Source: Burkholderiales bacterium
GTDB taxonomy: Bacteria; Pseudomonadota; Gammaproteobacteria; Burkholderiales; Burkholderiaceae_C
DNA: 49,986 nucleotides
NCBI GenBank assembly: GCA_017302655.1
Contig: JAFLDE010000022.1
Span: 1 to 49,986 of the forward strand
Reading direction: 5' to 3'
In this document: positions 7,839-15,812 of the stretch, one piece after another
Numbering within the stretch: the first letter of the stretch is position 1
Layout: each line of letters starts with the position of its first letter
Made by a program: the position numbers and the translations under genes
Notes under the pieces: generated by a model
What the model was told of the DNA's origin: nothing
Database searches by the model: none
The model's input: only the letters and a program-made list of their open reading frames with translations

Positions 7839-8790
7839 GGATGTGGTCGATGAAGCGACGGAAGCCTTCGGTGGCGCCGATTTTGGGCTCCCAGCCCAAG
7901 GCGCGAAGCCGGGAAATGTCGGGGATCAGCCGGTTGAACGGGCTCACCAGGTAGCCGCCAGGCGGCGGGCGCTGCTCCAGCCGGCTGCCCGGGTAGAGGC
8001 TCACCAGCAGCTCGGCCAGTTCCTTCACCGACAGCTCGGCCGCCGGGTTGGCCAGGTTGTAGGGCGTGGCCGGCTGGCCTTGCTCGAGCACGGTGAGCAG
8101 GCCCGCCACCGCGTCGTCCACGTAGCAGAAGGCGCGGCGGGCGCTGCCGTCGCTCGTCATCACGATGGGCCGTCCCTCGGCCACGGCAAAGGCGAAGTCG
8201 GCGAACACCCGACCGTCCTCGCTCGTCAGCCCCGGCCCATAGGTGTGGAAAGGGCGCACGATGAAGGTGGGCAGGCCGTGCTGGGCATGCCACGCCACGC
8301 ACAGGGTTTCGCCCATGCGCTTGCTCTCGGCGTAGCAGGCGCGTTGGGTGGCCGGGTCGAGGGGGCCCAGGTCGCCCTCCTTCAGCGCCGACTCGCTGCT
8401 CACCGCGCCATAGACCTCGCTGCTGGATACGAAGAGGAACTTTTGCACTTGAGCCTTCGTCGCCGCTTCCAGCAGCGCCGCCGTGCCGATGCTGTTGGGC
8501 AGCGATGTACCCACCGGATCCGGCCCGTAGAAACGCGGGCTGGCCTGGCTGGCGGCGTGAATGACCTGGGTGATGCCGGGTGGCAGCTCAGGGACGGCGA
8601 TGCGGTTCAGGTCCCATTCGAAGAAGGCGAGCCGCTCGCCGTGCTGCGCCACCAGCGCCGCCAAACGCTCACGGGCACGCGCCTCGCTGCGTACCAGCGC
8701 GGTGACCTGCTGGCCCTGGGCAAGCAATGCGCGGGCGAGCGCGCCGCCCAGGAAACCGGCGGCGCCGCTGATGAGGGTGTGGGGAGGCAT
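7822..8790 (-). CDS. NAD-dependent epimerase/dehydratase (extended SDR)
   Basis: A 322-residue extended short-chain dehydrogenase. The NAD-binding GxxGxxG is SGAAGFLGG at the N-terminus, VIHAASQASP follows, and the catalytic motif is YAESK (YxxxK) with the upstream SSSEVYG. Its C-terminal half (FCYVDDAVAGLLTVL, YNLANPAAELSVKELAELL) matches sugar-nucleotide epimerases and dehydratases such as UDP-glucuronate decarboxylases and dTDP-glucose dehydratases. The exact substrate cannot be read from sequence. ATG at 8790 is preferred because the Rossmann strand begins at once; an upstream in-frame start at 8829 adds 13 unconvincing residues. First gene of the short SDR-FkbM-transketolase operon. Confidence 0.82.
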   Translation of the reverse strand: MPPHTLISGAAGFLGGALARALLAQGQQVTALVRSEARARERLAALVAQHGERLAFFEWDLNRIAVPELPPGITQVIHAASQASPRFYGPDPVGTSLPNSIGTAALLEAATKAQVQKFLFVSSSEVYGAVSSESALKEGDLGPLDPATQRACYAESKRMGETLCVAWHAQHGLPTFIVRPFHTYGPGLTSEDGRVFADFAFAVAEGRPIVMTSDGSARRAFCYVDDAVAGLLTVLEQGQPATPYNLANPAAELSVKELAELLVSLYPGSRLEQRPPPGGYLVSPFNRLIPDISRLRALGWEPKIGATEGFRRFIDHIRAHPC

Positions 8791-8929
8791 CGATGAAGTG
8801 GGAGGGCAGCAGACCCGATCGTCCCCCAAGGCGTGAAGCGCCGTGTGATCAACAACACAGGCTTCCGCCCTTGATTCACTCCCTGTCTGGAACCGCCGCT
8901 CGATTGCACGCTGCCGGAGCGTGCCGCGT

Positions 8930-10543
8930 CTACTCCACCACGAACAAGGGCTTCACCTGGGTGAGGCAACGGCTGTCGGGCGTCTGCCCGGGCTTGGCGA
9001 GGAAGTCGATGGCGATGCGGATCACGCAGTCGGTGGCCGCCATGCCGGGTGGCGGGAAGAACGATCCGTGGCCCAGGCCCGGAAAGGTGTACACGTGCGG
9101 GGTCTTCAGATGGCCGGCCACCGCCTCGCCGTAGGGCTGGGGGGTCACCGGGTCGTACGCGCCGTTCAGCACGAGCGTGGGGATGTCGGTATTCCGGTAG
9201 GCGAAGGGCGGCTGCTGCTCGGCCTGCAGGATTTTGCAGACGTTGCCCACCGCTTCGCCTTCGCGCACACCCAGGGCGAGGAGCTGCGGATACGGTGGCG
9301 GCAGCACTTGATCAGGCGTGGCCTGCACCGACTTCTGCCGCACGCACACCACGCTGTGGTACATGCCCTTGGCGCTGCCGTCGCTGCTTTCCAGGTCCGC
9401 TGACAGGTTGTCCGACACCCAGGCGAAGTCGCCTCGGCTGGCCGCGTGGATGAACTTCGGGATCGACGTGCCGCGGGCGGAGTTGCCCGAGTAGGGCCGG
9501 GCCAGCAGCGGCACCAGCGCGGTGACGAAGGCATTGCCGTCGACCCGGGTGGCGACGGCCTGCTTGCTCTGCGGCCCGGTCAGGGTCAGGGCCACCGGCT
9601 GCCTGTTGAGCTGGTCGACGAGGGTCAGGAAGGTCTGCTCGAGGTTGGGGTAGGCTCGGCTGCACCGCAGGTCTTGCGCACAGGCGTGGAACAGGTTGCG
9701 CAGCGCGTAGCTCACCGAGTGGCCGCTGGCGGCGTTGAAGTCGATGTCGGTGCGCACCACGCCGTCGATGATCACGCTGCGCAGCTTCGCCTTGTGCTGG
9801 TTGGCCTGGGCAATGACGTACTGGCCCAGCAGCGTGCCGTAGGACACGCCGTAGTAGTTGAAGGCCCGGTAGCCCAGGCTCTCGGCCACGAAGTAGACGT
9901 CGGCCGCGTTCTCGCGGGTGTTGAAGGCGCCCAGGTTGATGTCCTGCGCCTGAAAGCGCTCCTGGCAGGTCTTGAACCAGCTGGGGTCGGTGTAGGCCAT
10001 CTCGCCGCGGGCAACGGCGATGTTGCGGGCGTCGTACTCCGGACAGGTCAGGAAGGGCTTTGAGTAGCGCGTACCCCGCTCCTCCACGAACACCAGGTCG
10101 CGGGTCTTCAGCACCGCTTGCAGCTCCGGCAGGTTGGGCATGACCATGTCGAGGATCACGCCGATGGTGGAGTCGCCCGGGCCGCCCTGCTCGACGAACA
10201 GCGGGTCGGGCGCCGGGCTGCGGCTGGTGCTGCGGATGCGCACCACGGCCAGCTGGATGCTGCGCCCTTTGGGCTGCGCGTGCTGTTCCGGCGCGGTGAC
10301 GTAGCCGCAGTCCGCCCGGGCCGCCACCGCGGCCGGCACGTCGAAGGTCTTGCAGTCGACGCTTTGCCAGGCCGAACCGAACTTGGCTCGGACGGAGCTG
10401 GCTGCATGCGCGGCACTGGCGCCGAGGATGGCCAACCCAAGCAGGGTCGCCAGCCGCTTGGCGCCGGACATCCGCGCTTGCGAGTGCCGTGCCGGGAGGG
10501 TGGTGCGGACCAGACATGGCTGGGAGCGCGAAGCTGCCGTCAT
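8930..10543 (-). CDS. secreted alpha/beta hydrolase with TAP-like C-terminus
   Basis: A 537-residue serine hydrolase of the tripeptidyl-aminopeptidase/proline-iminopeptidase-like group. The oxyanion motif is FVEQGGPGDST, the nucleophile elbow is YGVSYGTLLG (GxSxG), the acid is in LVLNGAYDPVTP and the catalytic His in FPGLGHGSFF. The C-terminal part resembles the TAP-like domain of bacterial exopeptidases. A hydrophobic signal (LATLLGLAILGASAAHA) lies near residues 31-47. The ATG at 10543 has a GGAG ribosome site nine bases upstream; the internal ATG at 10471 would give a more typical signal peptide but has no visible ribosome site. The likely function is periplasmic or secreted peptide or ester hydrolysis. 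Confidence 0.87.
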   Translation of the reverse strand: MTAASRSQPCLVRTTLPARHSQARMSGAKRLATLLGLAILGASAAHAASSVRAKFGSAWQSVDCKTFDVPAAVAARADCGYVTAPEQHAQPKGRSIQLAVVRIRSTSRSPAPDPLFVEQGGPGDSTIGVILDMVMPNLPELQAVLKTRDLVFVEERGTRYSKPFLTCPEYDARNIAVARGEMAYTDPSWFKTCQERFQAQDINLGAFNTRENAADVYFVAESLGYRAFNYYGVSYGTLLGQYVIAQANQHKAKLRSVIIDGVVRTDIDFNAASGHSVSYALRNLFHACAQDLRCSRAYPNLEQTFLTLVDQLNRQPVALTLTGPQSKQAVATRVDGNAFVTALVPLLARPYSGNSARGTSIPKFIHAASRGDFAWVSDNLSADLESSDGSAKGMYHSVVCVRQKSVQATPDQVLPPPYPQLLALGVREGEAVGNVCKILQAEQQPPFAYRNTDIPTLVLNGAYDPVTPQPYGEAVAGHLKTPHVYTFPGLGHGSFFPPPGMAATDCVIRIAIDFLAKPGQTPDSRCLTQVKPLFVVE

Positions 10544-10577
10544 CGTTGGATTCTCCGGTTGTCGACCCTGCGTGGGA

Positions 10578-11717
10578 TCACTTATCGAGGCCGCGCAGTT
10601 GTCCCTCGATGTGCTCGGGGGCCTCGATGGTGCGCAGCCACTTCACCGAGCCGACCGCCCACTTCGGGTCCAGCTTGCGCAACTCCGCCACCAGGCCGGG
10701 CAGATGGGCCGCCCCATAGGTGATGAAGATCTTGTCGTCCGGTGTCTGCATGATCCGCTGCGCGAGAGCGCGGTTGCGGAAGTCCAGGATGACCGGCTCC
10801 ATGCGGCCGGGCGCCGCGTTCCCGGCGGGCTGGTTGAGCGAGAACAGTCCGCGGCAGGTGACGCCGCCCAGCGTCTTCTGGGAAGCGCTCCCGTGCTTCA
10901 GCCACTCCACCGCCATCAGCATCACCGCGTTGTCGTTCGTGGCAGGCTTGGGCTGGAAGTCCTTCGCATGCGCCTTCGCAAAAACCGGATCCTCCCGCAT
11001 CAGGCGCTCGTACTCTGCCTTGAGCTCCAGCGCATCGACGTCGGCTACCAGATGGCGCCCCGGGTGCTCGGCCTTGTCGGCCTCCAGCAAGGCGAAGTAG
11101 TCGAGCTGAAACTTCATGCCGCAGACCTCACCAATCGACTTGTAGGTGCCACTCAGGTCTGTCCCCCCAACCAGCTCGTGCGAGAGCTTTTCGAAGAAGG
11201 CTTGCGATTCCGGCGTGGGGGTCTGCACGCCTTCGTACCAACTGACATAGCCCTCCGACAAGGCCTTCTCCAGGTCGTAGACGACCGCCTGATAGAAGTG
11301 CTCGGAGCCGATGTGCTGCATGCCCTGGAAGACGACGCGCTTGGTGCCGTTGGTGAGGGAGACTTGCGGCACGACCGCTGGCCGGGTCTCTGTGACCACC
11401 ATCAGCCAGTAGAACGGAGTGGCCACCAGCACCCCGATCACCAACGTCCAACCCAGCAGCGCGCGCATCCAGATGGCGGCGAACGGTCGAGCCGACGCAG
11501 CGCTGGAGAGCCGCCGCACCATCCAGGCACTGGCAGTAGCCAGGGCAGCAGCCAACAGCACCAGCCCGATCAACAAGCCAGCACCCCAGCCCAGCAGGAC
11601 GGGCAGCCCCAGCACGAACGCTGCGATGAGTACGAACCATGCGATCGCCTGCGCCCGCACGCGCCAAAGAGGCGGGGATGGCGAAACCGACAAAGCTGGA
11701 TGCAGAGGAGGATGCAT
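10578..11717 (-). CDS. membrane-anchored TraB/GumN-like protein
   Basis: A 379-residue protein with two or three N-terminal transmembrane helices (about residues 16-60 and 78-98) followed by a soluble domain. Two GxxH motifs, GMQHIG and GAAHLPG, and a conserved-looking glutamate in YVSWYEGV recall the TraB/PrgY/GumN/TIKI superfamily, some of whose members are metal-dependent peptidases. Similarity is at motif level only. The frame stays open upstream to 11990, but that extension is Arg/Ser-rich and looks non-coding, so ATG 11717 is chosen just before the first helix. The 3' end lies 35 bases before the start of the secreted hydrolase, so the two may be co-transcribed. Confidence 0.55.
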   Translation of the reverse strand: MHPPLHPALSVSPSPPLWRVRAQAIAWFVLIAAFVLGLPVLLGWGAGLLIGLVLLAAALATASAWMVRRLSSAASARPFAAIWMRALLGWTLVIGVLVATPFYWLMVVTETRPAVVPQVSLTNGTKRVVFQGMQHIGSEHFYQAVVYDLEKALSEGYVSWYEGVQTPTPESQAFFEKLSHELVGGTDLSGTYKSIGEVCGMKFQLDYFALLEADKAEHPGRHLVADVDALELKAEYERLMREDPVFAKAHAKDFQPKPATNDNAVMLMAVEWLKHGSASQKTLGGVTCRGLFSLNQPAGNAAPGRMEPVILDFRNRALAQRIMQTPDDKIFITYGAAHLPGLVAELRKLDPKWAVGSVKWLRTIEAPEHIEGQLRGLDK

Positions 11718-12180
11718 TCGTGCGCGAGATGTGTTTGAGCGGTGGTGGCACCAACTTCTCTGCACGCGAATAAGCCCAAGTCTTGCCGGGCGCTGCTTCC
11801 AGCCATGGTGCCTCGCGTTGGATCCTACGCGAGACACAGGTGTCGAGGCGGCGTAGAGCCCCCCCTGCTTGTCGGCTGGATTCCGGCGTCGGAATCCGCC
11901 TGACCGCGATCTCCTGCTGTCGCGTTGCGGCTGGGCCTGAGCGATACAAGGCTCGCACGATGAGCCGATGCCACTGGGGACAGTCCGCACGGTCGCTAGC
12001 CGTGGCCCTCTATTCGCCTATCCGAAGGGTCACCTACCCGATGCCGGCCCCCTTCGGCCGCGGCGCTTCGGTCTGGCCGGCGGTTTCAGTGCACCGAACT
12101 CAGGGCGTCGCTGGTTGAATAGCACAGGCACGGCGCTTGAATCTTCAGCCGGGCCCCTAGGTGCGTCGGCCCGCCAGGGC
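11718..12180. other. intergenic stretch, no gene recognised
   Basis: About 460 bases between two minus-strand genes. Open frames here are short or are extensions of neighbouring genes with random-looking composition. No tRNA, riboswitch or convincing terminator was found. One small palindrome (ATTCCGGCGTCGGAAT, near 11881) is visible; its meaning is unknown. Confidence 0.5.
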
Positions 12181-12678
12181 TCATCCTGTCATCTCACGCT
12201 TGAAGCCCGGGTGGCCGTCGAAAAGCCGTCGATGCGCCTTGTAGGACCAAGCGTCGTCACGATCGTAGTAGCCGGCGACCCAGGCTTGCAGGTGCTCCAG
12301 CATCGCGTCCTGCTCCGCCTTGGAGGCGTACTTGTGCGGCTCCCAGGGCCGGGCACGGTTGTGGGTAAGACAGGTGGACAGACCCGGGTTCAGAAAGATC
12401 AGCTCGGTGCAAGCGCCCGCCGCGGCTTGCACCAGTTCGCCGTAGCAGCCCTCGATCACCCACCGCTCGTGGTCGTTCAAGAATGCCTGCAGAGAGGCTG
12501 CGACAGCCTCGGGCGGGCGCGGCACGGCGATCTGGCCGGGCTCCCAGACGATGGCGTCAAGGTCGAGGTGGGTGAGCCCATGCTGGCGGCTCATCTGGCG
12601 CGCCAGCGTGCTCTTGCCGGAGCCCGAGTTGCCGAAGATGAGCACCCGCATGACGAGGGCAAAGGAAGTGCCGCTCAT
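12181..12678 (-). CDS. P-loop kinase-like protein (adenylate/shikimate kinase-like)
   Basis: A small nucleoside-triphosphate-binding protein. Walker A is GNSGSGKST in MRVLIFGNSGSGKSTLAR, followed by the pattern HLDLDAIVWEPG and WVIEGCYGELV found in uncharacterised adenylate-kinase-like P-loop proteins (topology-modulation-protein-like). It has no identifiable substrate-specificity motif. Two starts are possible. ATG 12678 overlaps the DUF2817 stop by ATGA (165 aa, chosen here); ATG 12651 begins exactly at the first Rossmann strand (156 aa) and would fit homologues of this type. It is translationally coupled to the upstream peptidase gene. Confidence 0.75.
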   Translation of the reverse strand: MSGTSFALVMRVLIFGNSGSGKSTLARQMSRQHGLTHLDLDAIVWEPGQIAVPRPPEAVAASLQAFLNDHERWVIEGCYGELVQAAAGACTELIFLNPGLSTCLTHNRARPWEPHKYASKAEQDAMLEHLQAWVAGYYDRDDAWSYKAHRRLFDGHPGFKREMTG

Positions 12679-13784
12679 GCCACCTGCAGCGCACAGATCG
12701 CCTCGTCGATGGCGGCCAAGCCCTGGCGCACGATGGCCTCGCGCCAAGCCTCGGTCTCGGTGTAGAAGGCCCGGCGCACCTGTGCGCGGATGCTGGCCTG
12801 CAGGGCTGGCGGCGCATCCGGATGGACACCCAGCCAGCTGCTCGCGCGCAGTGCGTCGATCACCGCAGGCACGGGCTCCGTGCCGTACTCCAGCGCCATG
12901 CCGGTGTATTGCGTATCCGGACACTCCTGCTGCACGGTGAGCCACAGCAGGCCAGTCAGCGGTGCGGACGACGAGCTGCCGTCGTAGATCGACGTGACGC
13001 CCTCGCCCCACCAGGCCCGCGTGCGGGCCAGTGCAGCGGCGTCGTCGCGGTTCGCGCAGATGCGTTCACCGTGGCCGTTCGGGCCCAAGCCGGTGTGGAA
13101 GTCGATCCAGCCCAAGTGCCGCCACACCTCACGGTGGGCGCGCAGGAACTCGCGCATGCGGCGCTGGCTCCAGGTGGGAGCATGGCCGCCGAAGAAGAGG
13201 CCTTCGGGGTGGCGGTACTGCCCGCCCGAGACCGCCGCCTGGTAAGCCGCCAGGCCGCGGCGCTCGATGAAGTCGGCGATGGCCGCCTCGTTGGCGGCGC
13301 TGGGTGGCCAGGTGTCGGGAACCAGCAGCGCGGCGAGTTCGTCGTAGCCCGGGTTCTCGGGCAGCGGGGCCGTGAAGTCCTGGGTGTTGCGGTTCAGGTC
13401 GACGTTGTCTTCAGTGACTCGACGTCCAAAGGAGAAGCCATGCGGGTTGATGGCGTGCACCAGATAGATGGCGATGCCGCTGGCTGCGTAGCGGCGGCAG
13501 CGCTCGGCATCGTTCAGCAGCGCCACCTGCACGCCCGAGCCGCAGTAGCCCTCGATGCCGTGGCAGGCGCTGCTGAGCAGCAGGGCCCTGGGCGAGGACG
13601 CGTCGCCCAGGCAGGCCACGTCCATCGCAAGGGGCTCGCCGTGGAAGCCGGTGAGCGGATGGAGATGGCTGTCGAGCTCCGCACCGCGCCCCTGGGCTGC
13701 CGCGAGGAACTTGTCACGGGCTTCCGCGTAGCTGCTGGAAAACGGGCTGTCTGGCAGCGGTGAGGGCAGGGTGGTCGCGTTCAT
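12675..13784 (-). CDS. DUF2817 / M14-like zinc peptidase family protein
   Basis: A 369-residue protein of the DUF2817 family, related to M14 carboxypeptidases and succinylglutamate desuccinylases. Metal and catalytic motifs seen: HGIEG with H75 and E78 (HxxE), RVTEDNVDLNRN, WIDFHTGLGP with a third zinc histidine, and ALEYGT with a probable catalytic Glu. No signal peptide, so it is probably cytoplasmic. It is the first gene of a two-gene unit with the P-loop kinase-like gene. The substrate is unknown; the family is usually annotated as deacylase or carboxypeptidase-like. Confidence 0.85.
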   Translation of the reverse strand: MNATTLPSPLPDSPFSSSYAEARDKFLAAAQGRGAELDSHLHPLTGFHGEPLAMDVACLGDASSPRALLLSSACHGIEGYCGSGVQVALLNDAERCRRYAASGIAIYLVHAINPHGFSFGRRVTEDNVDLNRNTQDFTAPLPENPGYDELAALLVPDTWPPSAANEAAIADFIERRGLAAYQAAVSGGQYRHPEGLFFGGHAPTWSQRRMREFLRAHREVWRHLGWIDFHTGLGPNGHGERICANRDDAAALARTRAWWGEGVTSIYDGSSSSAPLTGLLWLTVQQECPDTQYTGMALEYGTEPVPAVIDALRASSWLGVHPDAPPALQASIRAQVRRAFYTETEAWREAIVRQGLAAIDEAICALQVA

Positions 13785-13838
13785 GGGGCAGTGTCCCGCG
13801 TGTGCTGTCGGCAGCCATGCCCCGACTTGGCGTAAGTA

Positions 13839-13862
13839 CGCCCCCCGGTTCTGGGGGGCATC
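13839..13862. other. G/C-rich hairpin upstream of the PEP-CTERM gene
   Basis: A CCCCCC/GGGGGG stem with a short GTTCT-type loop lies in the divergent region between the DUF2817 and PEP-CTERM genes. It has no T-run in either direction, so it is not an obvious terminator. It may be a regulatory structure. Confidence 0.35.
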
Positions 13863-13936
13863 ACTCCGCAGCAGCCGAAAGTCATGCGGTGGTCTTGCTA
13901 CCGTGTCCTCTCACGCACTGTTCTTGGAGAGGCTTG

Positions 13937-14512
13937 ATGCAAACCTTCCGTTCCTGGGCTGTGGCCGGCACCTTGCTGGGCCTTTCTTCGATGGCGATGG
14001 CTGCCAGCCAGCCGTTCTCCGGCACGCTGTCGGGGAACGACCCGGTCTACAACCGCACGCTCAGCGGCAACCCGCCCGCTGCACTGAGCGCCGTGGGCAC
14101 CGCGGTCAGCTACGACCTCTTCCCCTTCTACGTGACGGCGGCCGGCAGCTACACGCTGCAGACCCTGTCGGCCACCTTGTCGCCCGGCACGGCCGACGAC
14201 ACCTTCCTGGCGCTGTACCAGACCTCGTTCAACCCACTGGCCCCGCTGACCAACGCGGTGCGCGCCGATGATGACTCAGGCGCCGGCTCGCTCTCGATGT
14301 TCAGTTCGGTCCTGAACCCCGGCACGCAGTACTACATGGTGGTCACGAGCTTCTCCAACGGAGCCTTCGGCAACTACACCGGCAGCATCGACAACGCCGG
14401 TGCGAACAGCACGGTGATCTTCGGCATGGTGCCGGAACCGGCTTCGGCGCTCATGATGCTCAGCGCGCTGGGCCTGGGTGGGCTGATGGCCCGCCGCCGC
14501 AAGGCCGCCTGA
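13937..14512 (+). CDS. PEP-CTERM sorting-domain protein with PPC/DVUA0089-like domain
   Basis: A 191-residue exported protein. The N-terminal signal peptide (about residues 1-22, ending MAMAAS) is followed by a beta-rich domain (SYTLQTLSATLSPGTADDTFLALYQTSFNP, RADDDSGAG, YYMVVTSF) like bacterial pre-peptidase C-terminal or DVUA0089 domains. It ends with VPEPAS, a hydrophobic helix (ALMMLSALGLGGLMA) and the basic tail RRRKAA, the PEP-CTERM signal recognised by exosortase EpsH/XrtA. The mature protein should be processed and released to the surface or extracellular matrix along with exopolysaccharide. ATG 13937 has a strong GGAGAGG ribosome site five bases upstream. It is a single-gene unit closed by a good terminator; the exosortase is not in this window. 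Confidence 0.93.
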   Translation: MQTFRSWAVAGTLLGLSSMAMAASQPFSGTLSGNDPVYNRTLSGNPPAALSAVGTAVSYDLFPFYVTAAGSYTLQTLSATLSPGTADDTFLALYQTSFNPLAPLTNAVRADDDSGAGSLSMFSSVLNPGTQYYMVVTSFSNGAFGNYTGSIDNAGANSTVIFGMVPEPASALMMLSALGLGGLMARRRKAA

Positions 14513-14531
14513 ACTTTCTAGAGGGTCCCCG

Positions 14532-14563
14532 AGCCGCCAGCCCGTTGGGCAGGCGGCTTTTTT
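14532..14563 (+). terminator. rho-independent terminator after the PEP-CTERM gene
   Basis: Stem AGCCGCC/GGCGGCT enclosing a second GCCC/GGGC stem with a GTT loop, followed immediately by six T residues. It lies 20 bases after the stop codon. Confidence 0.9.
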
Positions 14564-14595
14564 CGGCCCTCGCTTTCTCGCTGAACGCGAGGGCT

Positions 14596-15774
14596 TCAGC
14601 GTCGCGCAGCGAGCAACCGCCCTATGAAGGCGTCGATCGCGGCATCGTCCTTCACCCAGCGCAGCACCACCACCAGGTCGTTCTCGGCGTCCACGTAGAC
14701 GATGTTTTGCCCATTGCCCCGGTGCACCACCGCACTGGCCGGTGCCGATGGCAGCAGCTGGCGCTGGCGATTCAGATAGAAGTTGGCGTAACCCACCGCA
14801 GGTGTGGCGCTGGAAGGGGTGGCAGCCGCACGCCACCAGGCGGCGTCGATCAATTGCCGCCCGGCCCAGTGGCCCTGACGCAGATGGAGCAAGCCGAAGC
14901 GCGCCATGTCCCAGGCGCTGATGAACAGGCCGCCACCCCAATGGCCGCCGCCGCTGACCGACTGCAGGCGTTGCCCGTCCAGGTCCACCCAGCTGTTGTG
15001 ATAGCCGTGCCAGCGCCAGCTGACCGAGGCCCCGATGGGGTCCATCAGGTGTTCGCGCAGCACCTCGGGCAGCGGGCGGCGCAGCACCTGCAAGGTGGCC
15101 AGTGCGAGCAGGTTGATGCGCACGTCGTTGTACTCGTGCACGCTGCCGGCGGGCACGCGGGGCACCTTGGGCCAGTCCTCGGGCGTGGCCCCCACCGGTC
15201 GGTCTGCCCAGTCGGGCCGCCCCCAGAGCGTGCCCTCCCAGTCGCTGGTCTGCTGCAGCAGATGGGTCCAGGTGATGGGGGCGTTCTTGGGGCTGGTGAA
15301 GTGCGTGTCGCGGATGTCGCGCGGCATGCTCAGCGCCACCGGTTCGTCCACCGATGCGATGCGCCCCTGCTGCACCGCCAAGCCGACGACCGCCGTGAGA
15401 AAGCTCTTGGTGATGCTGTGGCTCATGTCCACGCGTTCGGGCTCGCCAAAGGCGGCTTGCACTTTGCCGTGGTGGATGACCACGCCGGTGAGCGGCCCGC
15501 GCACCGCCGTCGGCCCGAGCAAGCCGCCGAAATGGGGCTCGCGGCTGCCGAAGCTCTGTGCCCAGGCGACGGCCTGGTCACGCGGTGCAGGGTTCTCGTT
15601 CTTCTGCAACTCGCGCACGGCGACATCGACAGCGGTGCGATCCATGCGGCATAGCGGTTCGCAGCGCGCCCACTCGCCTCGCGGCGGCACGTAGGGCTCG
15701 CCTGCATTGGAAAGAGAGGAGGAGAGCGTCAGAAGGAGCGCGAACGCGCGACGAGTGAGCGAGGTGATGGACAT
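14596..15774 (-). CDS. serine hydrolase, beta-lactamase/class C-like family
   Basis: An exported 392-residue member of the beta-lactamase-related (S12) serine hydrolases. A signal peptide (SLTRRAFALLLTLSSSLSNAG) precedes the catalytic domain. S120-I-T-K123 (in MSHSITKSF) is the SxxK nucleophile motif, EYNDVR carries the Tyr-x-Asn-like second motif and HRGNGQN the third (HxG) motif. The family includes esterases, D-aminopeptidases and beta-lactamases; true beta-lactamase activity should not be assumed. An in-frame GTG at 15816 overlaps the stop of the TonB receptor gene (GTGA), giving 14 more residues and suggesting coupling; ATG 15774 is chosen because the signal peptide then starts normally. 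Confidence 0.85.
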   Translation of the reverse strand: MSITSLTRRAFALLLTLSSSLSNAGEPYVPPRGEWARCEPLCRMDRTAVDVAVRELQKNENPAPRDQAVAWAQSFGSREPHFGGLLGPTAVRGPLTGVVIHHGKVQAAFGEPERVDMSHSITKSFLTAVVGLAVQQGRIASVDEPVALSMPRDIRDTHFTSPKNAPITWTHLLQQTSDWEGTLWGRPDWADRPVGATPEDWPKVPRVPAGSVHEYNDVRINLLALATLQVLRRPLPEVLREHLMDPIGASVSWRWHGYHNSWVDLDGQRLQSVSGGGHWGGGLFISAWDMARFGLLHLRQGHWAGRQLIDAAWWRAAATPSSATPAVGYANFYLNRQRQLLPSAPASAVVHRGNGQNIVYVDAENDLVVVLRWVKDDAAIDAFIGRLLAARR

Positions 15775-15812
15775 GGGCGAAGCAAAGGACTGAATCAGGT
15801 GGGCACCGGAGT

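Noticed and set aside
14596-15774. Antibiotic-resistance beta-lactamase
   Set aside because: The SxxK-Y-HxG set defines the broad S12-like family; nothing points to beta-lactam specificity.
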